From Stenotrophomonas maltophilia (lineage in GTDB: Bacteria > Pseudomonadota > Gammaproteobacteria > Xanthomonadales > Xanthomonadaceae), in assembly GCF_002138415.1 (NCBI RefSeq), contig NZ_CP015612.1:412001-476000 (forward strand): DNA of 64,000 bases, given 5' to 3'. Positions 50,520 through 59,171 of the stretch are shown here, piece by piece (the stretch's first letter is position 1; the number at the start of each line of letters is the position of its first letter). The notes beneath the pieces are model-generated. The model had not been told where the DNA came from. It saw only the letters and a list, made by a program, of their open reading frames with translations, and searched no databases. Both the position numbers and the translations under genes were made by a program.

Positions 50520-51893
50520 ATGACCGAGCCCGCAACGCCCCCCGAGCACCTGCGCCGCAGCCTGTCCAACCGCCACCTGCAACTGATCGCCATCGGCGGT
50601 GCCATCGGCACCGGCCTGTTCATGGGGTCGGGCAAGACCATCAGCCTGGCCGGCCCGTCCATCGTCTTCGTCTACCTGATCATCGGCGCGATGCTGTTCT
50701 TCGTGATGCGCGCGATGGGCGAGCTGCTGCTGTCCAACCTGCAGTACAAATCCTTCATCGATTTTTCCACCGACCTGCTCGGTCCCTGGGCCGGCTTCTT
50801 CTGTGGCTGGACCTACTGGTTCTGCTGGATTGTTACCGCCATTGCCGATGTGATCGCGATCGCCGCCTACGCACAGTTCTGGTTCCCCGGGCTTGAAGCC
50901 TGGAAGCCGGCGCTGGCCTGCGTGATGCTGCTGTTGTCGTTGAACCTGGTGACGGTGAAGCTGTTCGGTGAAATGGAATTCTGGTTCGCGCTGATCAAGA
51001 TCGTGGCGATCTGTGCGCTGATCATCACCGGGGCCGGGCTGGTGGCGTGGGGCTTCACCTCACCCAGCGGCCACACCGCGTCGCTGTCGAACCTGTGGAA
51101 TGACGGCGGCATGTTCCCGATGGGCCTGGTCGGCTTCTTCGCCGGGTTCCAGATTGCGGTGTTCGCCTTCGTCGGCATCGAGCTGGTCGGCACCACCGCC
51201 GCCGAAACCGCCGACCCCGAGCGCAACCTGCCCAAGGCGATCAACTCGATCCCGGTGCGCATCATCATCTTCTACGTGCTTGCGCTGATCGCGATCATGG
51301 CCGTCACCCCGTGGCGCCAGGTGGTGCCGGACAAGAGCCCGTTCGTGCAGCTGTTCGTGCTGGCCGGTATTCCCGCCGCCGCCAGCCTGATCAACTTCGT
51401 GGTGCTGACCTCGGCCACGTCCTCGGCCAACAGCGGCATCTTCTCCACCAGCCGCATGCTGTACGGTCTGGCCGAAGAGGGTCACGCCCCGCGCGGGCTG
51501 TCGAAGCTGTCGCGCGCCGCCGTGCCGGCCCGTGGCCTGCTGTTCTCCTGCCTGTGCCTGCTCGGTGGCACGCTGCTGATCTACCTGATTCCCAACCTGG
51601 TGACCGCCTTCACCCTGGTGACGACGCTGGCGACGGTGCTGTTCATCTTCGTCTGGTCGCTGATCCTGGTGGCCTACATGGCCTACCGCCGCCGCTACCC
51701 GGAACGCCACGCCGCCTCGATCTTCAAGATGCCCGGTGGCGTTGCCATGTGCTGGGCCTGCCTGGTGTTCTTCGCCGCCGTGCTGGTGCTGCTGAGCCTG
51801 CAGGCCGACACCCGCCAGGCGTTGATCGCCAGCCCGGTGTGGTTCGTGCTGCTGGGCGTGGGGTATTGGGTGCGGCGAAGGACTGCGAAGTAA
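50520..51893 (+). CDS. cycA: D-serine/D-alanine/glycine:proton symporter
   Basis: 457 residues, twelve membrane helices of the amino acid permease family. The start (HLRRSLSNRHLQLIAIGGAIGTGLFMGSGKTI), SIVFVYLIIGAMLFFVMRAMGELLLSNLQYKSF and GTTAAETADPERNLPKAINSIPVRIIIFYV closely follow E. coli CycA. It imports D-alanine, D-serine and glycine. It is divergent from the EAL gene and followed by a core-and-arms repeat. Assignment is strong. Confidence 0.92.
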   Translation: MTEPATPPEHLRRSLSNRHLQLIAIGGAIGTGLFMGSGKTISLAGPSIVFVYLIIGAMLFFVMRAMGELLLSNLQYKSFIDFSTDLLGPWAGFFCGWTYWFCWIVTAIADVIAIAAYAQFWFPGLEAWKPALACVMLLLSLNLVTVKLFGEMEFWFALIKIVAICALIITGAGLVAWGFTSPSGHTASLSNLWNDGGMFPMGLVGFFAGFQIAVFAFVGIELVGTTAAETADPERNLPKAINSIPVRIIIFYVLALIAIMAVTPWRQVVPDKSPFVQLFVLAGIPAAASLINFVVLTSATSSANSGIFSTSRMLYGLAEEGHAPRGLSKLSRAAVPARGLLFSCLCLLGGTLLIYLIPNLVTAFTLVTTLATVLFIFVWSLILVAYMAYRRRYPERHAASIFKMPGGVAMCWACLVFFAAVLVLLSLQADTRQALIASPVWFVLLGVGYWVRRRTAK

Positions 51894-51940
51894 CCCAGCG
51901 TTTTCGTTCCATTGATTGATCCATTGTCTCCGGACGTTTC

Positions 51941-51963
51941 ATCCACGCATGGCGTGGATCTAC
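51941..51963. repeat. Single palindrome, GATCCACGC class
   Basis: ATCCACGCATGGCGTGGATC followed by TAC. Confidence 0.75.
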
Positions 51964-51987
51964 TGCCCGCTGCCGGGAACTGTCGAA

Positions 51988-52088
51988 GGCGGGGTGGGTC
52001 CGGTTGTGGGGGCGTGAGCCGCATGGATGCGGCGACCGAGCTTACATGGACGTACTTGCAGCGTCCCCCACAACCGGACCACCCCGCC
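51988..52088 (+). repeat. Core-and-arms element, copy 2
   Basis: Left arm GGCGGGGTGGGTCCGGTTGT and right arm ACAACCGGACCACCCCGCC (ending 52088) pair with a single extra base. The core (52012-52064) starts GCGTGAGCCGCATGGATGCG, contains GACCGAGCTTACATGGACGT and ends CTTGCAGCGT. Core is almost identical to copy 3; the arms are unrelated. It fills most of the 51894-52203 gap. Confidence 0.85.
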
Positions 52089-52203
52089 ATCCTTCAGCCA
52101 ACTTGCTGTTGCTCTTGATCTGGCCTCTGCAGGTGCAGGGCGCAGCCCTGCCGGCCCCCCATTCACCCAACATTAGCGGGCGCGGCCGGATCATCCGGCC
52201 GCC

Positions 52204-52980
52204 ATGTCCCGTCACCCTCTCCTGCTTGCGCTGTTGCTGCTGCCCGGCCTGTGGCCCGGGCTGGCCGCCGCACGCACCGTCTACCGCTGCGTGCAGGGCA
52301 ACACCGTCAGCCTGGCCACCGCCCCGGAGCCGGGCTCGCGCTGCACCCCGAAGGAAATCGACGACAACGCCATCCAGACCCCGAACCTGTGGGGCAACAT
52401 GGGCGTGTTCAGCGGCGTCCTGTACGAGCGCGAGCAGGATGGCGTGCTGGTCTACTCCACCCGCAACCTGCCCGGCTCGAAAGTGTTCCTGAAGTTCACC
52501 ATGGCCACGCCGCCGGGTGAACCTGCGCACGAAGGCCTGGGCAAGGTCGGCAAGCCGCAATTGGCGCAACATGCCAAACAGTTCAAGGCTGCGGCCAAGG
52601 CCACCGGCGTGGATGACGCGTGGCTGCGTGCGATCGCCCATGCCGAAAGCAACTTCGATGCGCTGGCGGTCTCGACCAAGGGCGCACAGGGCGTGATGCA
52701 GCTGATGCCGGATACCGCGCAGGAATACGGTGTGAGCGATCCGTTCTCGCCGCAGCAGTCGATCGATGGCGGCGCCCGCTACATGCGCGCGCTGCTGCGT
52801 CGCTACAACGGCGACCGGCCGCTGGCAGCGGCCGCCTACAACGCCGGCATCGGCGCGGTCACCCGCTACAAGGGCGTGCCGCCCTATGCCGAGACCCTGG
52901 CCTATGTGGACAAGGTGATGGCGCTGTACGCGCGCTACCGTGAAGCGATGGGCATCCGTACCGAGGTGCCCGCGCGTTAG
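52204..52980 (+). CDS. Exported lytic transglycosylase
   Basis: 258 residues with a signal peptide (MSRHPLLLALLLLPGLWPGLAAA). A DUF4124-like start (RTVYRCVQGNTVSLATAPEPGSRC) is followed by an SLT domain from about residue 125: DDAWLRAIAHAESNFDALAVSTKGAQGVMQLMPDTA with the catalytic Glu in AHAESNF, GGARYMRALLRRY and AAAAYNAGIGAVTRY. It cleaves peptidoglycan glycan strands in the periplasm. The gene stands alone between two repeats. Confidence 0.93.
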   Translation: MSRHPLLLALLLLPGLWPGLAAARTVYRCVQGNTVSLATAPEPGSRCTPKEIDDNAIQTPNLWGNMGVFSGVLYEREQDGVLVYSTRNLPGSKVFLKFTMATPPGEPAHEGLGKVGKPQLAQHAKQFKAAAKATGVDDAWLRAIAHAESNFDALAVSTKGAQGVMQLMPDTAQEYGVSDPFSPQQSIDGGARYMRALLRRYNGDRPLAAAAYNAGIGAVTRYKGVPPYAETLAYVDKVMALYARYREAMGIRTEVPAR

Positions 52981-52993
52981 GCTGGCGGTGGCG

Positions 52994-53023
52994 TGTAGAG
53001 CCGAGCCCGTGCTCGGCTCCACA
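52994..53023. repeat. Single SMAG-type palindrome
   Basis: GTAGAGCCGAGCCCGTGCTCGGCTCCAC begins with GTAG. Confidence 0.75.
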
Positions 53024-53033
53024 GCGCATCTGC

Positions 53034-54557
53034 TCAGCGCGAGGTTGAGCTGCTGACCAGTTCGTAGTGCTCGATGCGGCCGACGCGGGCGACCTCGGCC
53101 TGCACGTCCGCGCGTTGCTTGAGGGCACGCCAGGCCGCATCGATCTTCACGTCACCCGGCAGCGAGGGATAGGTACGCATGTCCTGCAGGCTGGCCAGCG
53201 TCTCGCCGCGGTCATCGGGTGAGCGCAGCTGTTCGATCAGCACCGCCGCTGCGCCCTCCAGGTTGCCTTCGTCCAGCAGCATCTCGCGATGGAACAGGCG
53301 TGCGTCGTTGCGCTGGGCAAGGATCACTTCGCGCGCGGCGCCCATCGCCTTGGCGTCGCCCCGCTCGCGCGCGGCGGCGAACTGCACCAGGGCCTGTGCA
53401 GCCTTGCCGTAGCCGGCGAGGCCCTGGATATCGCTCGCCGTCTGCGCAGCCTCCTGCATGCGGCCCAGTGAGGTGAGCACGAAGCTGACATTCAACTGAT
53501 GCTCGATGCCGTCCGGGCCCAGTGCGCCGATGCGGGCGGCCTGCTGTGCTGCCGCCAGTGCATCGTCGGTGCGCCCCAGCCGGCGCAGTGCCGTAAGCCG
53601 GCTGTTGAGCAGCCACGCCACCCATTCGGCTTCCGCCGCCGAAGGCGACTCGCCTTCGGCAGCCGCACCGGCCATGCCTTCGGTCAGCGCCAGCACTTCC
53701 TCGTTGCGGTCCAGCATCAGCAGCGTGCTGCTGAATTCGGCCATGCGTGCATCCAGCTTGCGATCCAGCAGGCCAGACACGCGCAGTTCGTCGAGGTGCT
53801 TCTGTGCAGCCTGCACCGGATCGAAGCGGGCATCGCTGCGGTCGACATAGCGATCGAAGCGCTTGTCACTGCGCAGCCGGATGATCTCGGCGGGGGCGGT
53901 GATGCGCGCCAACGTGGCCGGGATGTCGTCGCCCCGGCCGTTGTCGGCCTGCAGCGTGGCCAGTGCCAGCCACAGTCCGGTCGGCTCCAGGCCGCCGCCA
54001 CTCTTCCAACCGTTGTCGAACAGTGCCTGCAGCAGCTCCATGCGCTGCTGCGGCTGGTCGCGCAGGCGGTACTGCAGATAGTTGATGGCCTGGTGCTCAA
54101 GCGGCAGCGGCGCGTCGGCATGCTTCAGCGCCTGCACCAGAAGCCTGGTGGCCGGAACGGGTTTGTTCTCGGAAAGCTCCAGCGACATCAGGGTCAGCAG
54201 GATCTGCGCATCGTCCGGCAGTGCCTCCTGCGCCCGTTGCAGGTAGCGGCGGGCCTGGTCCGGCTTCTTCTGCACCATCGCGGTCCAGCCCGCCACCTGT
54301 GCAGCGCGGCCGCGATGTTCGGCATCGAAGTCATCCAGCATCGGATCTTCCATCAGCCGTTCCATCGCAATCAGCGCGCCCAGCGTGTTGCCACTGCGTG
54401 ACTGCTGGATGGCCTCATCCCAGCGCGTGGCGTAGGCCATGTGCATCGCATCGGCGGTGATTGACGGCTTCTGCGGCGCCACCGTGATCGAGGCAGAGGC
54501 CGGCGTGCTGGCCAGGGCGGCCACCAGCAGGGCGGCGAGGGGGAAGACGCGGGGCAT
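53034..54557 (-). CDS. Exported TPR-type repeat protein
   Basis: 507 residues from the ATG at 54557, with a signal peptide (MPRVFPLAALLVAALASTPASA). The body is built of helical TPR-like repeats, for example GNTLGALIAMERLMEDP, KPDQARRYLQRAQEALPDDAQILLTL and LGRTDDALAAAQQAARIGA. The C-terminal part is also helical. It is divergent from the NHL/M23 gene, 166 bases away. Probably a periplasmic scaffold; no specific family recognised. Confidence 0.82.
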   Translation of the reverse strand: MPRVFPLAALLVAALASTPASASITVAPQKPSITADAMHMAYATRWDEAIQQSRSGNTLGALIAMERLMEDPMLDDFDAEHRGRAAQVAGWTAMVQKKPDQARRYLQRAQEALPDDAQILLTLMSLELSENKPVPATRLLVQALKHADAPLPLEHQAINYLQYRLRDQPQQRMELLQALFDNGWKSGGGLEPTGLWLALATLQADNGRGDDIPATLARITAPAEIIRLRSDKRFDRYVDRSDARFDPVQAAQKHLDELRVSGLLDRKLDARMAEFSSTLLMLDRNEEVLALTEGMAGAAAEGESPSAAEAEWVAWLLNSRLTALRRLGRTDDALAAAQQAARIGALGPDGIEHQLNVSFVLTSLGRMQEAAQTASDIQGLAGYGKAAQALVQFAAARERGDAKAMGAAREVILAQRNDARLFHREMLLDEGNLEGAAAVLIEQLRSPDDRGETLASLQDMRTYPSLPGDVKIDAAWRALKQRADVQAEVARVGRIEHYELVSSSTSR

Positions 54558-54722
54558 GGAGGATCTCCATCCGTGGGAAGAGCATTGAACCCGCTGAGGC
54601 CAACGAGAACAAGCGTAACGCATGGAACTCTGGTATCCGGCAGTACGATTGGCCGTGGCGGATCGCGTCTTCAGCGTCTATTGTCGTTGCCTCTTAAAGC
54701 AGCAGGCAGGCAGCGCAGCACG

Positions 54723-56804
54723 ATGGCACGGTGGCAATGGATGGCAGCAGGCGTAGCGTTGGCAACGGCGGTGGCATTGGCCGCCACCTGGTGGGAGACC
54801 CCGCTGCACACCCTGGCTGAACCGGCAGGCCCGACGCCCACGCCGCTGGCCTGGACCGCGCAGATCGAACCGCTGGCCGGTGATGGCCACCCGGGTGACC
54901 GTGACGGTGCGTCCGCGCAGGCGCGTTTCGCCGACCCGTACGCGTTGCTGCGCAGTGCCGATGGCAGCGTCTATTTCACCGATGCCGGTGACAACAACCG
55001 GATCCGTCGCCGCCTTCCCGATGGCCGCGTTGAAACGGTGGCCGGGCAGGGCGAGGGGCGCGTAGATGGCCCGGCACTGCAGGCCAGCTTCAATACGCCC
55101 TCGGGCATTGCCGCCGATGCGCAGGGCAACCTGTACGTGGCCGACACCGGCAACCACGCCATCCGCCGCATCGGCACCGATGGCCAGGTGACCACGCTGG
55201 CCGGTGGCGAGCAGGGGTACGCCGATGGACCGGCCGCACAGGCGCGCTTCGATGCACCGATGGGCATCACGGTGGACGCGCAGGGCCAGGTCTATGTGGC
55301 CGACACCTTCAACGACCGCATCCGGGTGATTGATACCGATGGCAACGTGCGTACCCTGGTCGGCGGCGAGCGCCCGGGGCTGGCCGATGGCCTGGCGGGC
55401 GATGCACGCTTCGATACCCCGGTGGCGCTGGCCTTTGACACACACGGTGCCCTGCTGGTGGCCGACCTGTTCAACAACGCGGTGCGTCGGGTCGGTGCCG
55501 ACGGCATGGTCAGCACGCTGCTGGGCGATGGCGGCGTGATCAATGGGCCGCTGTCGCTGGCCACCACGCACGACGGCGTGCTGTACGTGGGTGACCTTGA
55601 TGGCCGCATCGTGCAGGTGACGCCGCAGGGCCACCAGATCGCGCTGGTGGGCAACGGGCGCCTGCCGCGACTGGCCCGCCCGAGTGGTCTGGCGATGGAT
55701 GCCGACGGCAGCGTGCTGGTCGCCGATTCCGCCAGCTATCGCCTGCACCGCCTGCGCCCGCTGCCGGTGGGTGATTTGCCGGCACCGGCGCTGGTCGGGC
55801 CCGCTGCCGATGCAGCGTTGCCGGACACCGGTGGGCGCTGGCCGCTGGCACCACAGGACGGCTGGCATGAAGTGGTGGGCACGCTGGGCGAGGTGCGCGG
55901 CAACTTCAAGGGCGAGAGCCGCCACCACCTGCACGGCGGTTTTGATGTGCGCGGCGATGTCGGCCAGACCGTGCTGGCGATCGCCGATGGCAAGATCAGC
56001 AGCCCGGTGGCGGCCTGGAGCCTGGGTGGGCAGGCCGAGGGCCTGGCAGTGGACCGCCTCAAGTACATCCACATGCGGGTCGGCCGCACCCCGCGCGACC
56101 AGCCGTTCGATGCGCGCTGGCAGGCGTTGTACGACGAACAGGGCAAGCTGGAGCGGATGCGCGTGCGTCGCGGCACGCGCATCCACGTCGGCGATCGCCT
56201 GGGCAGCATCAACAACCAGGCGCACGTGCATCTGGCGGTGGGCACCGGCGGCTTCGAAACCAACGCCGTGGCGCTGGGCTTCCACAACTACGCCGACCAC
56301 TTCGCACCGCGCATCACCGATGTTGCGCTGCTGGACGACAACGACCAACCGCTGGCGGCCGGCAGCGACGGCGTGGTGATGCTGGCGCGGCAGGGACGTG
56401 GCGTACAGATCGTGGTCGAGGCCTGGGACCAGGTTGACAACAACCTGCCGCGGCGCCGGCTGGGCATGTACCAGGTGGGTTACCAGATCCTCGATGCCGG
56501 CGGACAGCCGCTGCAGGGCTATGAGCAACCGCGCTGGAACATCGTGTTCAACCGCATGCCGCCGCAGAACGAAGCGGTGCGCGTGGCCTACGCGCCGGAC
56601 AGCGGCATCACCGTGCATGGCAGCGCGGTGACCCGCTTCCGCTACCTCGCCACCAACACCGTGCGTGATGGCCTGATGGAAACCGGGCGCTGGCAGCCGG
56701 CGGCATTGCCACCGGGCGAGTACACCGTGCGCGCCAGCGTGCGCGACTACAGCGGCAACGAAGGCGTGGGCCCGCGCGAGATCAGAGTACGGCTGCTGCC
56801 ATAG
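54723..56804 (+). CDS. NHL-repeat propeller fused to M23-peptidase-like domain
   Basis: 693 residues from the ATG at 54723, which opens an N-terminal membrane anchor (WQWMAAGVALATAVALAATWW). Residues about 55-395 are six or so NHL repeats (FADPYALLRSADGSVYFTDAGDNNRIRRR, then FNTPSGIAADAQGNLYVADTGNHAIRRI, and so on). From about 400 an M23/LytM-like domain follows: HHLHGGFDVRGDVGQTVLAIADGKI and NNQAHVHLAVG give the HxxxD and HxH metal motifs. A last beta-rich domain ends the protein. In xanthomonads such proteins are annotated gluconolaconase. The frame upstream of 54723 has no coding character. Confidence 0.85.
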   Translation: MARWQWMAAGVALATAVALAATWWETPLHTLAEPAGPTPTPLAWTAQIEPLAGDGHPGDRDGASAQARFADPYALLRSADGSVYFTDAGDNNRIRRRLPDGRVETVAGQGEGRVDGPALQASFNTPSGIAADAQGNLYVADTGNHAIRRIGTDGQVTTLAGGEQGYADGPAAQARFDAPMGITVDAQGQVYVADTFNDRIRVIDTDGNVRTLVGGERPGLADGLAGDARFDTPVALAFDTHGALLVADLFNNAVRRVGADGMVSTLLGDGGVINGPLSLATTHDGVLYVGDLDGRIVQVTPQGHQIALVGNGRLPRLARPSGLAMDADGSVLVADSASYRLHRLRPLPVGDLPAPALVGPAADAALPDTGGRWPLAPQDGWHEVVGTLGEVRGNFKGESRHHLHGGFDVRGDVGQTVLAIADGKISSPVAAWSLGGQAEGLAVDRLKYIHMRVGRTPRDQPFDARWQALYDEQGKLERMRVRRGTRIHVGDRLGSINNQAHVHLAVGTGGFETNAVALGFHNYADHFAPRITDVALLDDNDQPLAAGSDGVVMLARQGRGVQIVVEAWDQVDNNLPRRRLGMYQVGYQILDAGGQPLQGYEQPRWNIVFNRMPPQNEAVRVAYAPDSGITVHGSAVTRFRYLATNTVRDGLMETGRWQPAALPPGEYTVRASVRDYSGNEGVGPREIRVRLLP

Positions 56805-57189
56805 CCGCAGCCGGGGCGCCGCAGCGTTCGCGCTCGGCGTCCATGTCTTCCAGCGGCCGCACCTCGATGCTGCCGAAGCGCGCCCACGGAAAATCGCGGG
56901 CGATGCGCATGGCTTCGTCGCGGTCGCGGGCGACGATCAGGTTGAAGCCGGCCAGCAGTTCGCGGGTTTCGGCGAACGGGCCATCCAATACACGGCTGTG
57001 GCCATCGCGCACGCGCAGGGTCTGCGCGGTGTCGACCGGCTGCAGCTTCTGCGCGGCCAGCAGCGTGCCTTCCGCCTGCAGTTTGTCGGCGTGGGCGAGG
57101 CAGTCGCGCATCAGCGCGTTGAATTCTTCGGTGGGCAGGGCCTGCAGCAGGGCAGGCTCGATGTAGATCAGAAGCAGGTACTGCTGCAT
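56782..57189 (-). CDS. YciI/DGPF-family protein
   Basis: 135 residues from the ATG at 57189. It has the full pattern of DGPF proteins: MQQYLLLIYIEPALLQALPTEE, VRDGHSRVLDGPFAETRELLAGFNLIVARDRDEAMRIARDFP and GSIEVRPLEDM. Such proteins are usually encoded beside ECF42 sigma factors, and one lies 3.7 kb downstream, beyond an IS element. The 3' end overlaps the NHL/M23 gene by 23 bases, tail to tail. Confidence 0.9.
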   Translation of the reverse strand: MQQYLLLIYIEPALLQALPTEEFNALMRDCLAHADKLQAEGTLLAAQKLQPVDTAQTLRVRDGHSRVLDGPFAETRELLAGFNLIVARDRDEAMRIARDFPWARFGSIEVRPLEDMDAERERCGAPAAAMAAAVL

Positions 57190-57486
57190 GGGACGGTCCT
57201 GGCGGGGGGCGGGGTGTCCATGATGGCGCAGGTTTGCCTGCCGGCATGCTGCAGCGCGAAAGGCCGCCTGCGGCGGGCGATCGGCGAACGGCGGAGCCCC
57301 TCCGTGGTGGGGGGCGGTGGTCGCTGAAAGCTGGGTTTCTGCGGGTGGGCCGGGCGGGTGGGATTGGCGGGGACGCCGTGAATCCGTCCGTGGAGGCTTA
57401 GCCGCGCCATCCATGGCGCGGGATGATCTGGCCCCCCGTCAGCGGACGCCAAGAAGCGATACTTTGATCGCACTTGGAGGTCCCTT

Positions 57487-57780
57487 ATGTCCCGTATCAC
57501 CCGTCGTAGCTACACCGATGAATTCAAGCACCAAGCCGTGGAGTTGGCCGAGTCGCTCGGGCCTGCCGCAGCGGCCCGTCAGCTGGAGATGTCGGTCAAG
57601 ACGCTGGCAAATTGGCTTGACGCGGTCCGTGCTGGCCGGTCGTTGACCTCTGAGGCTCGCAGGCCAGCCACCGACCTGGAAAGCGAGATCAGCCGCCTTC
57701 GGGCCGAGAACGCCAATCTGAAGATGGAGCGGGAAATCCTAAAAAAAGCGGCGGCGTTCTTTGCCAGAGAGTCCAAGTGA
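57487..57780 (+). CDS. IS3-family transposase OrfA
   Basis: 97 residues: a helix-turn-helix (RSYTDEFKHQAVELAESLGPAAAARQLEMSVKTLANWL) followed by a leucine-zipper-like coiled coil (LESEISRLRAENANLKMEREILKKA). The AAAAAAAG run near the end is a typical -1 frameshift site that would produce the OrfAB fusion transposase; orfB is in the -1 frame, as required. Confidence 0.95.
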   Translation: MSRITRRSYTDEFKHQAVELAESLGPAAAARQLEMSVKTLANWLDAVRAGRSLTSEARRPATDLESEISRLRAENANLKMEREILKKAAAFFARESK

Positions 57781-58637
57781 GGTACGCCTTCGTCGCCAGT
57801 CAAAGGACTCACTACCCGACCAGGTTGCTGTGTCGGGTTCTTGGGGTTTCTGTCTCTGGATTCCATGACTACCTGCGCCGGCAGTGTGCCCAAACGTGCG
57901 ATGTCGATTCAGCCCTCCGTACCGAGCTTCGGGCCATTCATGTGACCAGCAAGCGCAGTTATGGGCGACGTCGGCTGGTCAGGGCCTTACGAGCCAGGAA
58001 TCATCCAGTCGGCCACAAGCGCGTGGCACGGTTAATGGCCGAGGAGCGAATCCAGGGCAAGACCAAAGGCCGATTCCGACCCAAATCCTCCGGCGGCTCA
58101 TCTCAGCTCGCCCCCAACCTGCTGGATCGGCAATTTGCCCCCGGAACCGGACCGACGGCCTGGGTCGGGGATATCACGTATGTCCCCACCCGCCAGGGAT
58201 GGCTGCATCTGGCCGTGGTCATCAGCGTCCAGACCCGGCAGGTGCTGGGCTACAGTGTTTCCAAGCGTCTGACTGAAGAGCTGGTGGTGAAAGCATTTGC
58301 CAATGCTTGGGCTCTGCATCCACAACGACCCGGCCTGATCTTCCATTCAGATCGTGGTGGGCAGTACTGGGGGAACCAGTTTCGCCAGCTGCTGCAGTCC
58401 CATGAGGTGGTCCAAAGCATGAGCCGGCCTGGCAATTGCTGGGACAACGCGGTGGCCGAGAGCTTCTTTGCCACGCTCAAGACAGAAGAGGCTGCCGAGC
58501 CTTACGCCAGTAGAGAACAAGCCAGCCAGTCCATCGCTGCTTACATCCACGGCTTCTACAATCCAGCCCGGCTACACTCGGCGCTGGGCTACCACTCGCC
58601 TAACAACTACGCCCGGCAGCTCCGGGCTGCCGCCTGA
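57777..58637 (+). CDS. IS3-family transposase OrfB (DDE integrase core)
   Basis: 286 residues, read from a GTG overlapping the orfA stop or through frameshifting. The rve-type catalytic triad is visible in WVGDITYVPT (Asp), IFHSDRGGQYWGNQF (Asp) and WDNAVAESFFATLKTE (Glu). Ends with the usual YIHGFYNPARLHSALGYHSPNNY. No stops or deletions, so the element may be active. Confidence 0.96.
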   Translation: MRYAFVASQRTHYPTRLLCRVLGVSVSGFHDYLRRQCAQTCDVDSALRTELRAIHVTSKRSYGRRRLVRALRARNHPVGHKRVARLMAEERIQGKTKGRFRPKSSGGSSQLAPNLLDRQFAPGTGPTAWVGDITYVPTRQGWLHLAVVISVQTRQVLGYSVSKRLTEELVVKAFANAWALHPQRPGLIFHSDRGGQYWGNQFRQLLQSHEVVQSMSRPGNCWDNAVAESFFATLKTEEAAEPYASREQASQSIAAYIHGFYNPARLHSALGYHSPNNYARQLRAAA

Positions 58638-58877
58638 AACGGCTTCATGGCGTCCGTTTTCAGGGGGCCAGATCAGGATACCCCGCCAACCCCACCCGCC
58701 CGGCCCCAGACAGATTCCGGTCGCCGAGTCACCACGGGAAATCAACAACAAGAGCAAAAGCGGGTCGCTTCGCTCGCAAAGCCGAGGCCGCCAGCCAACC
58801 GCCGTTACTGTTGCTTTTGCTTTTGCCTTTTTTCTTGATCTTCCCGTGGTGCGTGCCGGAGGCAGGAAACTGTCCAA

Positions 58878-58981
58878 GGCCTGGTGGGGAGGCAGGGCAG
58901 GGGCGTGAGCCGCATGGATGCGGCGACCGAGCTTACATGGACGTACTTGCAGCGTCCCCTGCCCTGCCTCCCCACCAGGCC
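58878..58981 (+). repeat. Core-and-arms element, copy 3
   Basis: Arms GGCCTGGTGGGGAGGCAGGG and CCCTGCCTCCCCACCAGGCC are a perfect 26-bp inverted repeat. The core (58903-58955) starts GCGTGAGCCGCATGGATGCG and contains GACCGAGCTTACATGGACGT, as in copy 2. Flanks shared with copies 1 and 4: a TTGCTTTTGCCTTTTTTCTT stretch on the left (58817 on) and CCACCACGGAGGGGCTCCGC on the right (59020 on). It fills the 58676-59171 gap; I see no gene there. Confidence 0.85.
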
Positions 58982-59171
58982 AAGCCCATGAACCCGAGCT
59001 TTCAGCGACCAACCCCACCCCACCACGGAGGGGCTCCGCCGTTCGCCGACTCCCGCCGAAGGCGCGCTTTCCGCGGAAGAAATAATTTTCAAAAGACGTG
59101 TCGATTCCCAGCCCCCCGGTTCGTTGTACCCAGTGAAGGGCACGCACCACGCGTCCCCACGGGAGACCGCA

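Larger units (their letters stand above)
57424..58675 (+). mobile_element. IS3-family insertion sequence, 1252 bp
   Basis: Terminal inverted repeats: TGATCTGGCCCCCCGTCAGC at the left and, as reverse complement, TGATCTGGCCCCCTGAAAAC at the right, both continuing into GGACGCC. A GGA triplet flanks both ends (57421-57423 and 58676-58678), a likely 3-bp target duplication. It carries overlapping orfA and orfB and an A7G slippery site at 57741-57748. Both genes look intact. Confidence 0.93.
57347..58707 (-). repeat. Core-and-arms element, copy 4, split by IS3-family insertion
   Basis: Left arm GGGCCGGGCGGGTGGGATTG (57347-57372) pairs with CAACCCCACCCGCCCGGCCC (58681-58706). Next to the left arm lies GGGGACGCCGTGAATCCGTC, which matches the reverse complement of the cores of copies 2 and 3 at many positions (GGGGACGC, CGTCC, GCTT/CTCGG, CATCCATG). 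The IS occupies 57424-58675 inside the core. The outer flank at 57282-57312 carries the CGGAGCCCCTCCGTGGTGG segment, inverted relative to copy 3. This covers the 57190-57486 gap. Confidence 0.7.

Noticed and set aside
54678..56618. 646-residue minus-strand frame opposite the NHL gene
   Set aside because: Shadow of the repeat-rich NHL coding sequence; His/Ala/Arg-rich with no recognisable domain.
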